Assembly (NCBI GenBank): GCA_046294915.1
Contig: JBKBOE010000085.1
Coordinates: forward strand, 1-9,541
DNA length: 9,541 nt
Direction of reading: 5' to 3'
DNA from: UBA2336 sp046294915
GTDB lineage: Bacteria > Bacteroidota > Bacteroidia > Cytophagales > Cyclobacteriaceae
The stretch's first letter is position 1. Each line of letters starts with the position of its first letter. The notes under the pieces were generated by a model, which worked only from the letters and a program-made list of their open reading frames with translations, was not told the origin of the DNA and did not search any database. Shown here in pieces: positions 6,305 through 9,541 of this stretch. The translations under genes were made by a program, and so were the position numbers.

Positions 6305-6763
6305 ATGGCAACAATTAAAGTGAAAATCAACAAAAAAACGTATGCGCTGGAGGCCGATCCGTCTATGCCCCTGTTATGGGCCCTGCGCGATCTGCTCGGA
6401 CTAACCGGCACCAAATACGGATGCGGCATTGCCCAGTGCGGTGCCTGCACCGTTCACCTCAATGGCGAAGCCGTGCGGTCGTGTTCGCTGCCACTTTCAG
6501 CCGTGGGCGATGGTGAAGTAACCACCATCGAAGGCCTGTCAAAAAACGGTGACCACCCTGTGCAAAAAGCCTGGGAAGAAGTGGATGTAATGCAATGCGG
6601 GTATTGCCAGGCAGGGCAAATCATGTCAGCCGCAGCCCTGCTCAGCAAAAATCCCAACCCCAGCGATGAGGATATTGACAACGCCATGAACGGCAACATC
6701 TGCCGGTGCGGCACATACTTGCGTATTCACAAAGCAATAAAGCAAGCTGCGGGCATGAAATAA
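6305..6763 (+). CDS. iorA: [2Fe-2S] subunit of a xanthine oxidase-family hydroxylase, IorA-like
   Basis: The 152-residue protein carries two iron-sulfur clusters and passes electrons from the molybdenum subunit. The N-terminal plant-ferredoxin-type cluster has Cys40, Cys45 and Cys48 (GCGIAQCGACTVH) plus Cys60. The C-terminal helical domain has Cys98 and Cys101 (QCGYCQAGQI) plus Cys133 and Cys135 (ICRCGTY). All eight ligands are present, and the length is normal for IorA/CoxS subunits. No signal peptide is visible, so if the enzyme is periplasmic this subunit would be co-exported with the Tat-bearing large subunit. The large-subunit gene starts 33 bp after the stop. The symbol reflects family resemblance; isoquinoline as substrate is not implied. 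Aldehydes or other N-heterocycles are equally possible. Confidence 0.93.
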   Translation: MATIKVKINKKTYALEADPSMPLLWALRDLLGLTGTKYGCGIAQCGACTVHLNGEAVRSCSLPLSAVGDGEVTTIEGLSKNGDHPVQKAWEEVDVMQCGYCQAGQIMSAAALLSKNPNPSDEDIDNAMNGNICRCGTYLRIHKAIKQAAGMK

Positions 6764-6796
6764 CTGTTTCTGATTGCTCACCTAAAAAACATTACC

Positions 6797-8998
6797 ATGG
6801 AAATCATCAAAACACATTATAACAGACGGTCATTCTTAAAAGTATCGGCTGCCGCTGGCGGGGGTATGGTTATCGGTTTTAACTGGCTGATGTCGTGCGC
6901 GCCCTCACAGGAAAAAGCGGGGCTGGCTATGCCCGATGAATGGTTCGATATCAACGCTTTTCTGAAAATCGGAAACAACGGTGTGGTTACCATCTACTCC
7001 CCCAATCCCGAAATCGGCCAGAATGTAAAAACTTCCATGCCGATGATTGTTGCCGAAGAACTGGATGTGGACTGGGGCAAAGTGCTGGTTGAACAGGCTC
7101 CACTAAACACCGTAAAATATGTTCGTCAACTTGCGGGAGGCAGCCAGTCGATACGACAGGGATGGAAATCGCTGCGCATAGCCGGAGCTTCAGCCAGGCG
7201 CATGCTTTTGGAAGCCGCTGCCAAACAATGGCAGGTGCCGGTTGCCGAACTCACCACCGATAAAGGCGTTATCAAACACACCTCAGGAAAAACCATCGGC
7301 TATGGCGAAGTGGCCTCTCAGGCCGCGTCCATCCAGGTTCCTGAAGAAGTTCCGTTAAAAGATCCTAAAGAATTTAAAATCATCGGCAAGCCAACCAAAA
7401 ACGTTGACGGCAAAAAAGTAATTAAGGGCGAACCATTGTTCGGACTCGACATTCAACGCGAGGGAATGCTCATAGCCATGATTGTTCACGCACCCGCTTT
7501 TGGCATGAGACCCAAATCGGTAGATGACTCTGTTGCCCGCACCATGCCGGGTATAAAAGATGTATTCACCATTACCACGCTGCCCGATGGCATTGAACCA
7601 CAATGGTCGGACGTGAACGCCTTTAAAGAACTGGTGGTGATTGTTGGCGACAACACCTGGAATGTGATGCAGGCTAAAAAAGCATTGACCATTGAGTGGG
7701 AAACGGTTTCGGCTCCGATGAGCACCGACAGGTACAACAACGCGCTTTCGGAATTACTGGAGAAAAAAGCCGATGCACCCGCACGAAAAGACGGCAACCC
7801 GGATGAGGCCTTCAAAAAAGCAGCTAAAGTTATTGACCGTACCTACTCGGCTCCCTTCCTGGCGCACAATACCCTTGAGCCGATGAACTTCTTTGCCCAT
7901 GTTACAGCCGATGGCGCTGAGTTGATCGGACCAATACAAACACCCGAACAATTGCGTAAAACCGTTGCAGCCGTACTGGGAATGCCCGAAGAAAAGGTAA
8001 CCATTAACATGACCCGCCAGGGCGGTGGCTTTGGCAGAAGATTGTACGGGCATTTCGGATTAGAGGCAGCCGTGATTTCCAAACACGTAAACGCCCCGGT
8101 AAAAGTGGTGTACACCCGCGAAGACGATATGACGCAAGGAACCTACCGGCCGGCCTATAAAGTAAGGTACCAGGCAGCTATTGACAAGAACAACAAATTG
8201 GTGGGCCTGAAAATACGGGGTACAGGTATTCCCGAAAGCCCGGTGTTTGCCAACCGGTTCCCGGCCGGTGCCGTGGACAACTACCTGGTTGAAAACCTTG
8301 CGCTGGAATCCAACATCTCCACCGGAGCCTGGCGTGCCCCACGCTCTAACTTCATGGCTATTGCCGAACAGTGTTTTCTTGATGAAGTAGCCGAAGCCCT
8401 GGGCAAAGACCCGATTGATTTTCGCCTTGAACTGCTTGAACGCGCGGCCACCAATCCGGTAGGTCAGAATAACGATTACGATCCTGCCCGTTATGCCGGG
8501 GTGCTAAAACTGGTGAAAGAAAAATCAGGCTGGGGCGAAAAGAAAGAGGGTGTGCACCGCGGTGTTTCTGCCTACTTCTGCCACAACAGCTATGTAGCCC
8601 AGGTGCTGGATATTGTAATGAAGAACAATAAACCCGTAATCCAGAAAGTATGGTGCGCGGTGGATTGCGGCATCGTGGTGAATCCGGAAGGAGCCAAAAA
8701 CCAACTGGAAGGAGGTATTGTGGATGGCCTCGGACATTCGATGTACAGTGCAATGACCTTTACCGAAGGCAAGCCCGACCAAACTAATTTCCACAACTAC
8801 AAACTGATTCGCCACAGCGAGGCCCCGCTCGAAATTGAATGCTTCTTTGTTGAAAACGGTGTTGACCCAACCGGTTTAGGTGAACCCGGCTTACCGCCTG
8901 CCGGTGCCGCACTGGCTAACGCGTTGTACGCGGCTACAGGCAAACGGCTAACCACACAACCTTTTTTCAAAGAGGAGATGGTCATCAGTCCGATGTAA
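6797..8998 (+). CDS. iorB: Molybdopterin-binding subunit of xanthine oxidase-family hydroxylase, IorB-like, Tat-exported
   Basis: This 733-residue subunit holds the molybdenum cofactor and catalyses hydroxylation of an aldehyde or N-heterocycle with water as the oxygen source. A twin-arginine signal is present (NRRSFLK, Arg10-Arg11), followed by a hydrophobic stretch and LMSC with Cys34 as a possible lipidation site. Cofactor motifs are QGGGFGRR (408-415), GAWRAPR (510-516) and EGGIVDGLG (638-646). The catalytic base of the family is Glu696 in GLGEPG (693-698). The N-terminal part (about 50-190, including GQNVKTSMP) is the extra domain typical of IorB, before the a/b hammerhead region (about 205-300). 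The length is normal for IorB. No FAD subunit gene is nearby, as in other IorAB-type enzymes, so an external acceptor such as a cytochrome is expected. The XdhC gene follows 18 bp later. Substrate is not determinable here. Confidence 0.94.
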   Translation: MEIIKTHYNRRSFLKVSAAAGGGMVIGFNWLMSCAPSQEKAGLAMPDEWFDINAFLKIGNNGVVTIYSPNPEIGQNVKTSMPMIVAEELDVDWGKVLVEQAPLNTVKYVRQLAGGSQSIRQGWKSLRIAGASARRMLLEAAAKQWQVPVAELTTDKGVIKHTSGKTIGYGEVASQAASIQVPEEVPLKDPKEFKIIGKPTKNVDGKKVIKGEPLFGLDIQREGMLIAMIVHAPAFGMRPKSVDDSVARTMPGIKDVFTITTLPDGIEPQWSDVNAFKELVVIVGDNTWNVMQAKKALTIEWETVSAPMSTDRYNNALSELLEKKADAPARKDGNPDEAFKKAAKVIDRTYSAPFLAHNTLEPMNFFAHVTADGAELIGPIQTPEQLRKTVAAVLGMPEEKVTINMTRQGGGFGRRLYGHFGLEAAVISKHVNAPVKVVYTREDDMTQGTYRPAYKVRYQAAIDKNNKLVGLKIRGTGIPESPVFANRFPAGAVDNYLVENLALESNISTGAWRAPRSNFMAIAEQCFLDEVAEALGKDPIDFRLELLERAATNPVGQNNDYDPARYAGVLKLVKEKSGWGEKKEGVHRGVSAYFCHNSYVAQVLDIVMKNNKPVIQKVWCAVDCGIVVNPEGAKNQLEGGIVDGLGHSMYSAMTFTEGKPDQTNFHNYKLIRHSEAPLEIECFFVENGVDPTGLGEPGLPPAGAALANALYAATGKRLTTQPFFKEEMVISPM

Positions 8999-9016
8999 AA
9001 TACAGGCGGAAGGGCA

Positions 9017-9541
9017 ATGAAAGAATTTAAAACCATCGTTAACGCCTTTCATGCCATCAACCATGCTGCCTGCAAAACAGCTCTGGCCACGGTAGTACGT
9101 GTACACGGATCATCGTACCGGAGCCCGGGGGCACGCATGCTCATCACCGATGATGGTAAATGGGTAGGCTCCATCAGCGGAGGCTGCCTCGAAGGCGATG
9201 CATTACGCAAAGCCCGCCAGGTAATGCTTAACCAAAAACCGGTAACCGTTACCTACGATACACGGGAAGAAAGTAATCAGAACCTGGGAATCGGATTAGG
9301 ATGCAACGGAGTTATTGATGTACTGATCGAACCCGTTGATGCCACAAAGCCCGATAATCCGATTCACCTGTTCAGCGATATCATCCTACAAAATAAACCG
9401 GTACTGCTGGCCACTGCCTGCAGGGGAAAATTAACCGGCTGCAAACTGCTGACGGACCTCCGTGGGACAACATACCGGAATACCTTTGATGAGGTGACCA
9501 CCAGCCTCATTAAACCCGATCTGGCTGAACTGGCTTCAACT
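9017..9541 (+). CDS. xdhC: XdhC/CoxI family molybdenum hydroxylase maturation factor (C-terminus cut off)
   Basis: These are 175 open codons with no stop before the window end, so the gene continues to the right. XdhC-type proteins bind the molybdenum cofactor, support its sulfuration, and hand it to xanthine oxidase-family apoenzymes in the cytoplasm. The N-terminal domain is clear: VVRVHGSSYRSPGARMLI (27-44), GSISGGCLEGDAL (52-64, with the conserved Cys), and LGIGLGCNGVIDVLIEP (90-106, with a second conserved Cys). The C-terminal Rossmann domain lies outside the window. The start at 9017 follows a purine-rich Shine-Dalgarno-like GGAAGGG (9008-9014), stronger than at most genes here. Position directly after the IorB-like gene is the usual arrangement and supports a dedicated maturation role. 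Confidence 0.93.
   Translation, partial: MKEFKTIVNAFHAINHAACKTALATVVRVHGSSYRSPGARMLITDDGKWVGSISGGCLEGDALRKARQVMLNQKPVTVTYDTREESNQNLGIGLGCNGVIDVLIEPVDATKPDNPIHLFSDIILQNKPVLLATACRGKLTGCKLLTDLRGTTYRNTFDEVTTSLIKPDLAELAST

Noticed and set aside
6217..6450. 77-codon minus-strand open frame overlapping the IorA-like start and the divergent spacer
   Set aside because: Most of it is antisense to the first cluster-binding region of the IorA-like protein, and it lacks a recognisable domain.
8358..8753. 131-codon minus-strand open frame inside the IorB-like gene
   Set aside because: It is antisense to a clearly coding, motif-rich region, and its product is Pro/Arg/Ser-rich without a recognisable domain.

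Overview
The window looks like chromosome from a Bacteroidota bacterium, probably of the Cytophagales type. The reasons are: several predicted envelope proteins with short signal peptides or permissive lipoboxes, DUF2490 and DUF2141 family proteins, a SCO/cytochrome c lipoprotein pair, near-consensus Bacteroidota -7 elements (TAnnTTTG-like), mostly weak Shine-Dalgarno sequences, and moderate GC content (judged by eye). It carries ten genes, eight complete and recognisable by family or domain and two cut by the window edges or reduced to a partial call. No RNA genes, insertion sequences, CRISPR arrays or long direct repeats were seen. No stretch longer than about 110 bases lacks a gene.

Layout. 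Bases 1-217 (minus) are the start of a secreted, probably outer-membrane beta-barrel protein that runs off the left edge. A 102-bp spacer with three small dyads separates it from a Crp/Fnr-family regulator (320-1000, minus). The regulator is divergent, across 50 bp, from a tightly packed six-gene plus-strand run (1051-5788): a mARC-like MOSC molybdenum protein, a DUF2490 outer-membrane-type protein, a membrane-anchored MORN-repeat protein, a SCO1/SenC copper lipoprotein, a two-lobed aspartyl protease with a PDZ domain, and a cytochrome c lipoprotein. Four of the five junctions overlap and the fifth gap is 6 bp, so this is very probably one operon. A DUF2141 gene (minus) converges on it with a 20-bp tail overlap.

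Across a 120-bp divergent spacer begins a second plus-strand operon (6305 to the right edge): the [2Fe-2S] subunit and the molybdopterin-binding subunit of an isoquinoline 1-oxidoreductase-like (IorA/IorB) hydroxylase, then an XdhC/CoxI maturation factor cut by the window end. The large subunit has a twin-arginine signal followed by a lipobox-like Cys, so the enzyme probably works outside the cytoplasmic membrane. No FAD subunit is encoded here, so electrons likely pass to a cytochrome.

Themes. Two unrelated molybdenum enzymes lie within 5 kb, with a copper chaperone and a c-type cytochrome between them. The likely picture is an envelope redox region, but a functional link between the two operons is inference only. 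The least expected element is the six-gene overlapping run that inserts a two-lobed aspartyl protease between a SCO protein and a cytochrome c.
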